Positions 1 to 8,548 are shown, numbered from the stretch's first letter. The stretch: DNA of 64,000 nucleotides from CAYLXC01 sp964387865 (GCA_964387865.1 CAYLXC010000002.1:1-64000), one strand, 5' to 3'. The notes: generated by a model not told the origin, from the letters alone. Program-made: numbers and translations.

Positions 1-2
1 AG

Positions 3-59
3 TGGGTTCCAGATGAGCAAATAGATCTTAAAGAAATTGAGTTTAAAGGACCTTTTTAA
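3..59 (+). CDS. 3' end of an upstream gene, function unknown (partial)
   Basis: An open frame enters from the left edge and ends in TAA, which shares one base with the ATG of the next gene (TAATG). Eighteen hydrophilic residues are readable, ending in Glu-Phe-Lys-Gly-Pro-Phe. The tight overlap is the style of co-transcribed genes throughout this window, so it is probably the C-terminus of the preceding sugar-nucleotide gene. Too little is visible to name the family. Confidence 0.45.
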   Translation, partial: WVPDEQIDLKEIEFKGPF

Positions 60-1237
60 TGAAAAATTTAGATCTACCTTTAATGAAAGATAATATTACT
101 CGGGAAGATTTGGATACCCTTATCCAGTTTCTGAAACAGAAAGATCCGATGCTGACTCAAGGAAAAAATGTTTTAGAGTTTGAAAGGGAATGGTCAAAAT
201 GGTTAGGAGTTAAATATAGTGTGTTTGTTAATTCGGGTTCATCAGCTAATTTAATTACTTTGGCAGCTTTAAGGGAATCTGCGGGAACAGGCGAAATAAT
301 TGTTTCTCCCTTAACTTGGGTGTCAGATATCGCGTCAGTAATACAGTGCGGTTTCAGACCTGTCTTTGCGGATATAAACCTGAGAACACTTGGAATGGAT
401 ACTAATAAAATACTTGAAAAAATCACACCTTATACCAAGGCTGTTTTTATAACTCATATATTGGGATTAAATGCATTAACTCAAAAATTATTAGATGAGT
501 TAAAAAAAAGAAACATCACTTTAATTGAGGATGCATGTGAATCACATGGAGCATCTTTTAAAAACAAGAAAGTCGGAACATTCGGCTTAATGTCTAATTT
601 TTCTTTTTACTACGCGCATCACATGAGTACTATTGAAGGAGGCATGGTTTCAACAAATGATAGCAAATTATATGAGATGCTAAGGATGTTTCGGGCCCAT
701 GGCATGGTAAGAGAATCTACCGCAAGTAGATTAAAACAAAGCTACTATAAAAAATATCCTGATTTAAACCCTGATTTTATTTTTGCTTTCCCAGCTTTTA
801 ATGTTCGTTCCACTGAAATTAGCGCAGTTTTGGGGCGTGCTCAAATTAAAAAATTAGATAGTAATAATAAAATTCGCTCTGAAAACTTTAGAATTTTTTT
901 AGAAAATTTAGATAAAAAAATTTATTATACTGATTTTGATATTGAAGGTAGTTCAAATTATGCCTTTATTCTAATTTTGAAAAATCCTGATATGAAACTT
1001 TGTAAAAAAATAATGACAACCCTGAGTAAATTTGGTATTGAATTTCGGAGAGGTACTTCCGGCGGAGGAAATCAACTCAGGCAACCATATCTTAAAAAGA
1101 TTGTTGGTGAAAAAGAGCATGAAAAATATCCAAATGTAGAGCATGTTCATTTTTATGGCTTTTATATTGGTAACTATCCAACGCTCGAAAAGGAAAAAAT
1201 TTTAAAACTTTGTGCCATTTTAAATAGTATAAAATGA
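59..1237 (+). CDS. ColD-like PLP-dependent sugar 3-dehydratase (DegT/DnrJ/EryC1/StrS fold)
   Basis: The 392-aa protein has the DegT aminotransferase fold: a VNSGSSAN phosphate-binding loop near residue 60 and an IEDACESHG cofactor segment near 156-164. Where aminotransferases carry the PLP-binding lysine it reads YAHHMSTIEGG, with His187-His188 and no Lys. That substitution is the hallmark of ColD (GDP-4-keto-6-deoxymannose 3-dehydratase) and of DdhC/RfbH, which remove the C3 hydroxyl to make 3,6-dideoxy sugars. The length matches ColD (about 390 aa), and no Fe-S cysteine cluster is seen. AAAGGA lies 8 bp before the ATG. It overlaps the next SDR by 4 bp, which suits a dehydratase followed by an epimerase/reductase. 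Exact substrate (deoxymannose or deoxyheptose nucleotide) is not determined. Confidence 0.82.
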   Translation: MKNLDLPLMKDNITREDLDTLIQFLKQKDPMLTQGKNVLEFEREWSKWLGVKYSVFVNSGSSANLITLAALRESAGTGEIIVSPLTWVSDIASVIQCGFRPVFADINLRTLGMDTNKILEKITPYTKAVFITHILGLNALTQKLLDELKKRNITLIEDACESHGASFKNKKVGTFGLMSNFSFYYAHHMSTIEGGMVSTNDSKLYEMLRMFRAHGMVRESTASRLKQSYYKKYPDLNPDFIFAFPAFNVRSTEISAVLGRAQIKKLDSNNKIRSENFRIFLENLDKKIYYTDFDIEGSSNYAFILILKNPDMKLCKKIMTTLSKFGIEFRRGTSGGGNQLRQPYLKKIVGEKEHEKYPNVEHVHFYGFYIGNYPTLEKEKILKLCAILNSIK

Positions 1238-2181
1238 AAACAAAAATTGTCATTTGCGGCGCTAGTGGTTTTATAGGTAGAAATATAGCCGAAAAGTTGG
1301 CAAAAAGAAGCGATTTAGAAGTCTTTGGAACGTATTTTAAAAACAAACCAACTGGGCTCTCCAAAAAAATCAAGCTTATTCAAGCTGATTTAACAAAGAA
1401 AAAAGATGTGGATAAAGTAGTTATGGGGAAAGATATTATTATTCAGGCCTCTGCAGTAACTTCCGGATCCAAAGACATTGTCACAAAACCCTATATGCAT
1501 GTTACTGATAATGCAGTTATGAACAGTCTTATTTTTAGATCAGCTTTCGAAAATAACATTCACCATGTCGTCTTTTTTAGCTGCACTGTTATGTATCCTA
1601 ATCAAGATGCACCAGTAAAAGAAGAAAATTTTAACTACCAAATAACTGATAAATATTTTGGTGTTGGCTGGACTAAAGTTTACTTGGAAAAAATGTGTGA
1701 GTTTTTCTCTAAAATTTCAAAAACTAAATATACAGCAATTAGACATTCCAATATTTATGGCCCTTATGATAAATATGATTTGGAACATTCCCATGTTTTT
1801 GGCGCAACTGTTACAAAAATTATGACTAATATTGATGGGAAAATTAATGTTTGGGGAGATGGTTCTGAAGAGCGAGATTTGCTGTACATATCTGACTTAG
1901 TTGATTTTGTAGAAACTGTTATCAAAAAACAAAAGGTTCGTTTTGAATTAATTAATTTAGGCATGGGAGTATCAGTAACTGTAAAGGATTTGATAGACAA
2001 GATTATAGAAATTTCTGGTAAAAATCTTGCCCTAAAATTTGATACATCAAAGCCCACAATAAAATTTTCACTTGCTGTTAATATTGATAAAGCTAAAATG
2101 AAGTATGGTTGGAAACCAAAGGTGTCTTTAGACGAAGGAATAAAAAAGACGTTAACGTGGTACAGAAGATTTATTTTATGA
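1234..2181 (+). CDS. GDP-fucose-synthase/ColC-like extended SDR with altered active site
   Basis: This 315-aa NAD(P)-dependent epimerase/dehydratase has a GASGFIGRN nucleotide-binding loop at the N-terminus and a C-terminal DEGIKKTLTWY tail. The body, including KPYMHVTDN and RHSNIYGPYDKYD, resembles GDP-L-fucose synthase and ColC relatives. The usual YxxxK catalytic pair is changed: the lysine aligns as K148 within GVGWTK, and the Tyr position is Val144, with Tyr141 nearby. The start overlaps the preceding ColD-like gene (ATGA) and the stop overlaps the next SDR (ATGA), so the three are probably translated together. Likely role: epimerisation and/or reduction of the ColD product. Assignment as a reductase is uncertain given the active site. 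Confidence 0.75.
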   Translation: MKTKIVICGASGFIGRNIAEKLAKRSDLEVFGTYFKNKPTGLSKKIKLIQADLTKKKDVDKVVMGKDIIIQASAVTSGSKDIVTKPYMHVTDNAVMNSLIFRSAFENNIHHVVFFSCTVMYPNQDAPVKEENFNYQITDKYFGVGWTKVYLEKMCEFFSKISKTKYTAIRHSNIYGPYDKYDLEHSHVFGATVTKIMTNIDGKINVWGDGSEERDLLYISDLVDFVETVIKKQKVRFELINLGMGVSVTVKDLIDKIIEISGKNLALKFDTSKPTIKFSLAVNIDKAKMKYGWKPKVSLDEGIKKTLTWYRRFIL

Positions 2182-3182
2182 ATTTTTATAAAGGCAAAAA
2201 AGTATTAGTCACAGGTGGAACCGGTTTAATAGGAAGACCACTTGTTGAAATGCTTATTGATAGGGGAGCGAAAGTTTTTGTCGTTTCCCTGGATGACCCA
2301 AGCAGAGCCCCTAAAAAATGCAAGTTTGTTAGAGCAGATTTGCGGGAATTTAGTAATTGTATGAGTGTTTGCAAAGATATGGATATTGTTTTTCATTTGG
2401 CAGGAATTAAAGGTTCACCAAAAATGACTGAAAAACAACCTGCCAGTTTTTTTGTCCCTACAATTTCTTTTAATACTAATGTGATGGAGGCTGCCCGAAG
2501 ACAAGGGGTCTTAAGGTATTTATTTACCAGTACAGTCGGTGTATATGCTCCCGCCGAAGTATTTTACGAAGATGATGTTTGGAAAACCTTTCCGTCTGTT
2601 AATGATCGTTTTGCTGGATGGGCAAAAAGAATGGGTGAACTACAGGCACAGGCTTATAAAATTGAATATGGTTGGGATAAGATATCCATTGTGAGACCAG
2701 CTAATGTGTATGGCCCGTATGATAACTTTGATCCTGGTACAGCAATGGTTATTCCTTCTCTAATTAAACGGGCGCTTGACGGGGAAAACCCCTTAGTCGT
2801 TTGGGGTGATGGCTCACCAATCAGAGATTTTATTTATTCTAAAGATGTAGCTCTAGGCATGATGTTAGCTATTGAAAAAGGAGTTGATATCCCGGTAAAT
2901 TTAGGTAGTGGTACTGGAGTAACTATAAAAAATCTTGCTGAAACTATAACAAGACTTGTGCCTGGTGGACCTATCAGAATTGTTTGGGATAAGGCTAAAC
3001 CTAAAGGTGATAAAAAAAGGCTGATGGATATGACAAGGGCTAAAAAACTGTTGAGGTTTAAACCAACTATCTCACTTGAGCAAGGGATTAAAGAAACTAT
3101 GGACTGGTATTTAAAAAATAAAGATCTCTTAAATAAGAGGTATAATGTCTTCTATGAAGACAAATTCAAAAGGAAAAAATAA
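2178..3182 (+). CDS. Extended SDR sugar-nucleotide epimerase/dehydratase with altered active site
   Basis: The 334-aa protein has a VTGGTGLIGRP Rossmann loop and the C-terminal EQGIKETMDWY signature of sugar-nucleotide SDRs. The chosen ATG gives an ATGA overlap with the preceding gene and places the Rossmann strand at the N-terminus; a longer in-frame extension to 2109 would lie inside the neighbour. As in the gene before it, the canonical catalytic Tyr is missing: the lysine lies in FAGWAK, so the Tyr position is Ala. The shared Gly-Trp-x-Lys pattern suggests both belong to one SDR subfamily. Probably acts on the same sugar nucleotide as its neighbours; specificity unknown. Confidence 0.72.
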   Translation: MNFYKGKKVLVTGGTGLIGRPLVEMLIDRGAKVFVVSLDDPSRAPKKCKFVRADLREFSNCMSVCKDMDIVFHLAGIKGSPKMTEKQPASFFVPTISFNTNVMEAARRQGVLRYLFTSTVGVYAPAEVFYEDDVWKTFPSVNDRFAGWAKRMGELQAQAYKIEYGWDKISIVRPANVYGPYDNFDPGTAMVIPSLIKRALDGENPLVVWGDGSPIRDFIYSKDVALGMMLAIEKGVDIPVNLGSGTGVTIKNLAETITRLVPGGPIRIVWDKAKPKGDKKRLMDMTRAKKLLRFKPTISLEQGIKETMDWYLKNKDLLNKRYNVFYEDKFKRKK

Positions 3183-3915
3183 TTATTTAATCACTGGCAC
3201 CTCTAATGGATTGGGTAAATATCTGCATGATAATTTGGGTGGAATTTCTTTTGTTAGAAGTGATGCAAAAGATGAGAGAGCAGAAATAATTATCCACTGT
3301 GCTTTTAATTCAGAACATAATCCTAAAGATTTAGATCAATATTTTAAGGATAATGTTTTTCTAACAGGCAAATTAACAAAAATTTCTCACGGAAAATTTA
3401 TTTTTATTTCCTCTGTTGACGTTTATCCCAAAGACTCAAAGAAACATTTAGAAGATGAGATTATAAATATAAATGAAATAGATGGCTTATATGGAGTGAC
3501 AAAACTTATGTCTGAGCATTTGGTTAAAAACAATTGTCCCAACTTTTTAATATTAAGATGCACTGCACTTATAGGTAAAGATTCCAGAAAAAATAGTTTG
3601 ATTAGAGTTATTGAGGAGGATAACCTTGCTTTAACTCTAAGTGAAAAATCAGTTTTTAATTATATTCTTCATTCTGATGTCTTGAAATTCATAAAACTTG
3701 CCATAAAAAAAGATCTGAAAGGAGTATACAACTTGGCATCATCTAAAAATATTACCTTAAAAGAGGTAACAAATTTATTCAAGAAAAGAGTTAAATTTGG
3801 GAACTACATATATAATGTAGGTAATATAGATAATGATAAGGCCTCAAACTTTTTTCCAGATTTTAAGAAGACATCTAAAGAAATAATTTCAGAATTCGGT
3901 TCCTCTATTTTTTAA
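3145..3915 (+). CDS. Short NAD-dependent epimerase/dehydratase (SDR)
   Basis: This 256-aa protein is shorter than usual extended SDRs (300-340 aa). It has a TGTSNGLGK dinucleotide loop and a canonical YGVTK active site, with SSVDVYP as the preceding serine segment. The start is supported by AAGAGG ending 4 bp upstream; it overlaps the end of the previous gene by 38 bp in another frame. The last 11 bp overlap the opposing GmhB-like gene. It is the fourth gene of a ColD-SDR-SDR-SDR run and could be the 4-keto reductase of that pathway because it keeps the catalytic Tyr and Lys. Substrate unknown. Confidence 0.72.
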   Translation: MSSMKTNSKGKNNYLITGTSNGLGKYLHDNLGGISFVRSDAKDERAEIIIHCAFNSEHNPKDLDQYFKDNVFLTGKLTKISHGKFIFISSVDVYPKDSKKHLEDEIININEIDGLYGVTKLMSEHLVKNNCPNFLILRCTALIGKDSRKNSLIRVIEEDNLALTLSEKSVFNYILHSDVLKFIKLAIKKDLKGVYNLASSKNITLKEVTNLFKKRVKFGNYIYNVGNIDNDKASNFFPDFKKTSKEIISEFGSSIF

Positions 3916-4450
3916 TTTCTTCCTCAATTATGCTTACTGCTGAATATAGATCATTCACTATGTAATCAGGGGTTACCAAATTTCCTTCAACTACTTTTGT
4001 GCCATACCCTGTTTTAACTAAAATAGTGGTTGCTCTAATCTTTTGACCTAGCTCAATATCTTTTGCATTATCACCAATCACGAAGGCAGTTTTTGGGTCG
4101 AAAACATATTCTTCTAAGGCTTGTTGAATAAGACCTAATTTGGGTTTCCTGCAAGAACAGTTATCTTCAGTTTTGTGTGGACAAAAATATATTCCATCAA
4201 GAGTTGCTCCAGCTGCTGAAAGAAGATCTAAAATCTTTTTATGAATTAGCTTCAAGTCTTTTAAACTGATATTTCCATTACCAACAACAGTTTGGTTAGT
4301 GACCAAAATAACCCCCAATCCTAAATCATTAAGTTTCTTTATAGCTATTGCTGCATTTGCGATGAGCTCAACTTCTTCAGGATCAGTTAAATGATCTTTA
4401 TCTAGAATTATTGTTCCGTCCCTATCAAGTATCACAAATCTTTTTTTCAT
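3905..4450 (-). CDS. gmhB: D-glycero-D-manno-heptose 1,7-bisphosphate 7-phosphatase, GmhB-like (HAD)
   Basis: The 181-aa HAD phosphatase carries DRDGT at residues 9-13 (nucleophile and acid/base aspartates), a VTNQ motif II, a cysteine/histidine zinc-binding loop (CPHKTEDNCSCRKP), and GDNAKD as motif IV. These are typical of the HisB-N/GmhB group, which removes the C7 phosphate of heptose 1,7-bisphosphate. The start overlaps the stop of the adjacent nucleotidyltransferase gene (ATGA), consistent with consecutive steps. A second GmhB-like gene lies at 33359-33955. Histidinol phosphatase is an alternative reading but does not suit the context. Confidence 0.85.
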   Translation of the reverse strand: MKKRFVILDRDGTIILDKDHLTDPEEVELIANAAIAIKKLNDLGLGVILVTNQTVVGNGNISLKDLKLIHKKILDLLSAAGATLDGIYFCPHKTEDNCSCRKPKLGLIQQALEEYVFDPKTAFVIGDNAKDIELGQKIRATTILVKTGYGTKVVEGNLVTPDYIVNDLYSAVSIIEEEIKK

Positions 4451-5163
4451 ATTGCGAGCTTAGAAAAAAATTCTTTTGCCTCCTGATAAGACTTAGGTGT
4501 GCCAATATCAATAAATCTTCCTTTACTTTTAAATCCATAAAATCTTTTTCCTATCATGGCTGGAAATATATCTCTTTCAAATGAAACAAATTTTTTTTCA
4601 GGAATTTCCAAAAGTAGGGACCGTGTAAGAAGGTATATTCCCCCATTAATAAATCCTCTTCTTCCTTTTTCTTTTTTTTCTTCAAAGCTAACAATTTGAT
4701 CATTCCCATCAAGCTTTACTCTGCCAAACCTACTTGTATCAGAAACTTCTTTTAAAACAATTGTACCACCCCCCTTTTTCTCTAGATGAAACTGATAGAA
4801 TTTTCGTAAACTACAATCAAAAAAAGAATCACCGTTAGTAACTAAAATTTGATCAGAGACTAAAAGTGGTAGAGCCAGTCTAACAGCCCCAGCTGTACCG
4901 AGTGGTGAGTTCTCCTTAGAATAAGATAGGGAAAGAGATTGGTAATTATCTCTAAATGCTTCTTGTACTTGATTACCTAAATAACCTGTACATATTACAA
5001 CATTCTTAAATCCAGCTTCGTTTAACTGATCTAAGATATGTTCTAAAAATAGATGCTCTCCTACCTTAGCTAGCACTTTTTGTTGCCCTGGTAATTGAAG
5101 ATATAAACGAGTTCCCAATCCTCCTGCCAAAATTGCTACATTTATACTTGCTAGATTTTTCAT
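4447..5163 (-). CDS. Sugar-1-phosphate nucleotidyltransferase, HddC-like
   Basis: The 238-aa NTP-transferase opens with the AGGLGTRL pyrophosphorylase signature; the downstream PKP-type motif reads QQKVLAKV. NSPLGTAGA and VTNGDSFFD, with the metal-binding Asp, follow. Size and context match D-glycero-D-manno-heptose 1-phosphate guanylyltransferase (HddC), the last step to GDP-heptose. It sits 2 bp downstream of an SDR gene and overlaps the GmhB-like phosphatase gene by 4 bp. A second, divergent copy occurs at 33952-34710, so a different sugar-1-phosphate is possible. Confidence 0.75.
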   Translation of the reverse strand: MKNLASINVAILAGGLGTRLYLQLPGQQKVLAKVGEHLFLEHILDQLNEAGFKNVVICTGYLGNQVQEAFRDNYQSLSLSYSKENSPLGTAGAVRLALPLLVSDQILVTNGDSFFDCSLRKFYQFHLEKKGGGTIVLKEVSDTSRFGRVKLDGNDQIVSFEEKKEKGRRGFINGGIYLLTRSLLLEIPEKKFVSFERDIFPAMIGKRFYGFKSKGRFIDIGTPKSYQEAKEFFSKLAI

Positions 5164-5165
5164 CT

Positions 5166-6098
5166 CTAAATATTTTTATATTCTAATCTTCTTATCATTT
5201 GATAACCTTTTATAAGTTCTTTTATCCCTTCGTCAAGCGATCTCTTTGCCTCAAAGCCTGCTTCCTTTAGCCTTTGATTAGATACGATATAATTTCTTTT
5301 ATCTGGGTCACTACCCACTTCAGCAAAATGAATATAAAAATTTGGCAGGTATTCTTTAATCTTTAATGCCAATTCCTCCTTTGAAAGGTTGGCACTATCA
5401 AGTCCAAGATTGTATGGTTTCCCTACCAATTTCTTATGATTTTCAATACAATAAATAAAACAATCTGCTACATCTCGGATATGAACAAAATTTCTTTTAA
5501 AATCTTTTTCAAAAATAACAATATATCCGTCCGTTAGAGCTACGTACACAAAATGATTTGCTAAAAGATCTAATCTCATTCTTGGAGACATGCCAAAAAC
5601 TGTAGCCAGTCTTAGAGTAATAGTATTTTTTGACCCTAACAATTCTTTCTCAGCTTCTGATTTAGTTACCCCATAAAGAGAGATAGGCTTTAGAGGTGTT
5701 TCTTCTGTACAAAAAGATTCACCAGATGAGTTACCGTACCCACTATTTGTAGTTGGGTAAATTACTAGCTGACTTTTAGTTCGTAACTTATTGAGCAGTT
5801 TAATAGCATCTAAATTTGTAGTCGTAGCAAGATATGGATCGGTCTCACAAGCAGGTGCCCCAACTATCGCAGCAAGTGGTAATATAACATCAGCATCCTT
5901 GCTTAGTTTACTCATTAATTTCCTGCTGCGTGCATCCCCGAAAACAAAATTAAAATTGGGATTGTTACACAGATGGAATAGACTTCTTTGCCGATACATT
6001 AGGTTATCTATTGCTGTAACTTGATAGCCTTTATCCAACAGAAGCTCACATACTATAGAGCCTAAATAACCTGCACCACCTGTAACTAGAATATTCAT
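5166..6098 (-). CDS. NAD-dependent sugar-nucleotide epimerase/dehydratase (SDR)
   Basis: The 310-aa extended SDR has a VTGGAGYLGS loop, a canonical YGVTK catalytic pair and a SLDEGIKEL C-terminal tail. ATG at 6098 is preferred over an in-frame TTG one codon earlier. It closely resembles the SDR at 17181-18128; both share AAIVGxPAC, a FGxSPRMRLDLL stretch and a DxDxRNY motif near the end. It leads an operon with HddC-like and GmhB-like genes, so it probably modifies a nucleotide sugar made by them. Exact reaction not determined. Confidence 0.78.
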   Translation of the reverse strand: MNILVTGGAGYLGSIVCELLLDKGYQVTAIDNLMYRQRSLFHLCNNPNFNFVFGDARSRKLMSKLSKDADVILPLAAIVGAPACETDPYLATTTNLDAIKLLNKLRTKSQLVIYPTTNSGYGNSSGESFCTEETPLKPISLYGVTKSEAEKELLGSKNTITLRLATVFGMSPRMRLDLLANHFVYVALTDGYIVIFEKDFKRNFVHIRDVADCFIYCIENHKKLVGKPYNLGLDSANLSKEELALKIKEYLPNFYIHFAEVGSDPDKRNYIVSNQRLKEAGFEAKRSLDEGIKELIKGYQMIRRLEYKNI

Positions 6099-6178
6099 CA
6101 ATCAAGTCTAACTTAATTTTTAAATCAATTCAAGAATTTCTCTCTTATTACCTGCCAACCTTCTTCTTCGGTTTTTCA

Positions 6179-7135
6179 TTATATTTTCATTAAATATTTT
6201 TCTGCAAATTTTTTGGTTGTGTAATTATTCATTGCTTTATTATATGCTCTTTCAACTACTTTTTCGTATGATTTATAGTTATCCAGAATATGTCGGATAG
6301 TTTTTTCTAGCTTATCCTTTTCAAAATAAACAAATTCTTTTTCTGGTTCAAAAAATCTTTCCACAATATTGAAAGGATCTTTTCTGCAAAGAATTAAGGA
6401 CCTGCCAAAAGCTGCTTCAAAGAGTCTGGATTTTAATTGTGGGACTAAAATTTCTTTGTTTAACCATTTACCAACCTCATACCATTTAGGTATAAGCTTA
6501 AATGCTTCATTATCTTCATAACCTGGTGTTTTCCAAACAAAGAAAAGATGGTCGTATCTTAAGTAAAGCAAATTAGCAACAAGAGTAATTTTTGATCGGG
6601 CAATCAGTTTTAGTTTCTCCTTATACGAAGCCCCATGGTTAGTTACAAGAGGATGTTTAGAATTAGATACAAATCTGTAGTTAAACTTACTTATGGTATT
6701 AATATACTGATTTATAGTGGGTGCAACTATATGACCAGTATATATAATATGGTAACTTTTTTTGTATCTTTTTGGTATTAACTCTTCATTAAAGGGGAAA
6801 AATGTAGGGATGCGTTTATTGTTCTGTTGTCTTTTGTTAAGCCAGTTGGCTGTGTAGGGACAAACGGTAAAAATTTTGTAAAATTGATGGTCGTAACGAT
6901 CTGGATTATCGCCAGTAAAAAAATTTGTTGGCTCTGGAAATTCTAACCTGACAATTTTTTTCTTTAAGAGCTTATCAAGCTCTTCTTTTGTAAGATTATA
7001 TTCGCTCCACTTCGTTTTTCCATCAAATCCAGACTCACTTAAGACAAAGTCTCCGCATACCTTTTCAAATCTTTTAAAATTGAAATATCTGATTGGATCC
7101 TGTGGATACCCATGAATTCTACGTATGACTTTCAT
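6179..7135 (-). CDS. Glycosyltransferase, CgeB/GT1-like
   Basis: This 318-aa cytosolic protein has a C-terminal half typical of CgeB-type glycosyltransferases. A KSRLFEAAFGRSLILCRKDP stretch (nucleotide-sugar-binding region with a conserved Glu) is followed by a FFEPEKEFVYF turn, a DKLEKTIRHIL helix and a final helix beginning near RAYNKAMNNYTTKKFAEKYL. The N-terminal half is poorly conserved and I do not recognise its acceptor. A TGCTATACT extended -10 lies upstream in the gap to the sulfatase gene. Likely adds one sugar to a lipid-linked or peptide-linked glycan. Donor unknown. Confidence 0.68.
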   Translation of the reverse strand: MKVIRRIHGYPQDPIRYFNFKRFEKVCGDFVLSESGFDGKTKWSEYNLTKEELDKLLKKKIVRLEFPEPTNFFTGDNPDRYDHQFYKIFTVCPYTANWLNKRQQNNKRIPTFFPFNEELIPKRYKKSYHIIYTGHIVAPTINQYINTISKFNYRFVSNSKHPLVTNHGASYKEKLKLIARSKITLVANLLYLRYDHLFFVWKTPGYEDNEAFKLIPKWYEVGKWLNKEILVPQLKSRLFEAAFGRSLILCRKDPFNIVERFFEPEKEFVYFEKDKLEKTIRHILDNYKSYEKVVERAYNKAMNNYTTKKFAEKYLMKI

Positions 7136-7157
7136 AATTTCAAAATTCTAAGGTTTT

Positions 7158-7166
7158 AGTATAGCA
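7158..7166 (-). promoter_or_regulatory. Extended -10 promoter for the CgeB-like glycosyltransferase
   Basis: On the minus strand TGCTATACT (TG-N-TATACT) ends 22 bp before the ATG at 7135. No convincing -35 is seen. It separates this gene from the sulfatase gene transcribed in the same direction. Confidence 0.4.
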
Positions 7167-7170
7167 TTTT

Positions 7171-8538
7171 TTAGCTGGAGTTTCCTGCAGAACTCACTTT
7201 AATAATTTTTTGCAGCTTTCCAATTATTTTACTTTTAATTTTCTGTTTACTTTTTATTAAATTGTTTTTTTCGCAAGGATCATTGGATAAATTATAGTAT
7301 TCTTCTTTCCCTCCATCTTCATGTAAGATATATTTTTCCTTATCTGTAGTAAAGCTCCATAGATTTTTATACCCTTTTATTTCTGTTTCATTATCTAAAA
7401 TACCCAGTTCTACCTGGGGATTACAATTATAAAGAACACGGGAGAAATTATTAATGGGAGAAAAAATTTTATCAACTAATAAATTATTTCCTTTAAATTG
7501 TACTTTTTTAACTGAAGCTATGGAAGCAATGGTTTTGGCAAGACTGACAAGTGAAACAGTATTAGAATTAGCATGTGTTTTTCCATCCGGCAGATTGATA
7601 ATCATTGGGACACGGATTAACTCATTATATAGGGAAAGCGTCCCATGTCCCACTACACCATGATCCATAAATGCCTCTCCATGATCAGAAGTAACTATAA
7701 AAACAGTATTGGGATATTTTCTATTAATATAGGAAACTATTTTTCCTACTTGCTCATCAGTATATTTTATAGAATTCCTATATGCTTCCTTAAAGATTTC
7801 AGTTATTTTTTGATTTTTGGTTTTCATTCTTCGTAAGCTGGTTGAAAGTTCCTTATAAAAGATTAGTTTATTGATAAGTCTTTGCAGCGGATTTTTATCC
7901 TTGAAAAAGTTTTTATTTAAACCGCTATAGTAAGGAAGATGATTATCCATATAATGAAGCCATAGAAAAAAGGGTTTGTTTTTTTTATCTTGAAAGTATT
8001 TAATAACTTTTTCGTTAAGCTGGTTTCCTGAAACAGAATGTTTAGGGGAGAGAAAAATTGTTTTTATAAACGTACGGGTAGTCTCTATGATGCTAAGAAT
8101 GCCATCAGGTATTTTTTCTCGCAGTTTCCATAAAAATTCCAAAAATGAAAGGTAAGCTTTATCAGTTTCCTCAAAACCGTCATCATATAGGTCAAAACCT
8201 TTTTGGTAGCCATATATGGAATACAAACCTGGACTATCTCCCAGAAAAGCTGCCGTAGCATAGCCATTTTTTTTTAACACCTCGGCAACCGTTTTTATAT
8301 TTGGGTTATCCGGGATACCAAGATAATTTCCAAAAGCAAAAGGCAAAGAGCCTGTCATTAAAGAACAAAAACAAAAAAAGGTAGGATTGGCCGGAGCAAT
8401 GGCATTAGTAAATATGTAAGATTTTTTAGCCAGAGAGTCCAAAAAAGGGGTATTTTTTTCCAATTCATTTTGAAATCCCACAAAATCTGCCCTTAAGGAG
8501 TCTATGGTAATAAGTACAATATTGGGTTTTTTCTCCAT
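7171..8538 (-). CDS. Sulfatase-fold hydrolase (alkaline phosphatase superfamily), non-formylglycine type
   Basis: The 455-aa protein begins NIVLITIDSLRAD, the metal-binding start of the sulfatase/phosphodiesterase family, and later has TSDHGEAFMDHG with further metal ligands. The nucleophile region reads NPTFFCFCSLMTG: Thr53 occupies the nucleophile position and the C/S-x-P-x-R signature needed for formylglycine is absent. It may therefore be a Thr-dependent phospho- or sulfo-transferase/hydrolase rather than a true sulfatase. No signal peptide or membrane segments are seen. ATG at 8538 is preferred over TTG at 8562 because a promoter -10 ends 10 bp upstream. It diverges from a PAPS-reductase-fold gene, which may link the two to sulfated sugars. 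Confidence 0.78.
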   Translation of the reverse strand: MEKKPNIVLITIDSLRADFVGFQNELEKNTPFLDSLAKKSYIFTNAIAPANPTFFCFCSLMTGSLPFAFGNYLGIPDNPNIKTVAEVLKKNGYATAAFLGDSPGLYSIYGYQKGFDLYDDGFEETDKAYLSFLEFLWKLREKIPDGILSIIETTRTFIKTIFLSPKHSVSGNQLNEKVIKYFQDKKNKPFFLWLHYMDNHLPYYSGLNKNFFKDKNPLQRLINKLIFYKELSTSLRRMKTKNQKITEIFKEAYRNSIKYTDEQVGKIVSYINRKYPNTVFIVTSDHGEAFMDHGVVGHGTLSLYNELIRVPMIINLPDGKTHANSNTVSLVSLAKTIASIASVKKVQFKGNNLLVDKIFSPINNFSRVLYNCNPQVELGILDNETEIKGYKNLWSFTTDKEKYILHEDGGKEEYYNLSNDPCEKNNLIKSKQKIKSKIIGKLQKIIKVSSAGNSS

Positions 8539-8548
8539 GTTGGAGGGT

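Noticed and set aside
2109..2177. Longer N-terminus for the SDR at 2178
   Set aside because: The extra 23 residues lie inside the preceding gene, and the Rossmann strand begins directly after the ATG at 2178, which forms an ATGA overlap.
7454..7836. Small plus-strand ORFs inside the sulfatase-fold gene
   Set aside because: They are antisense to a clear conserved coding sequence and show no ribosome binding site or family pattern.
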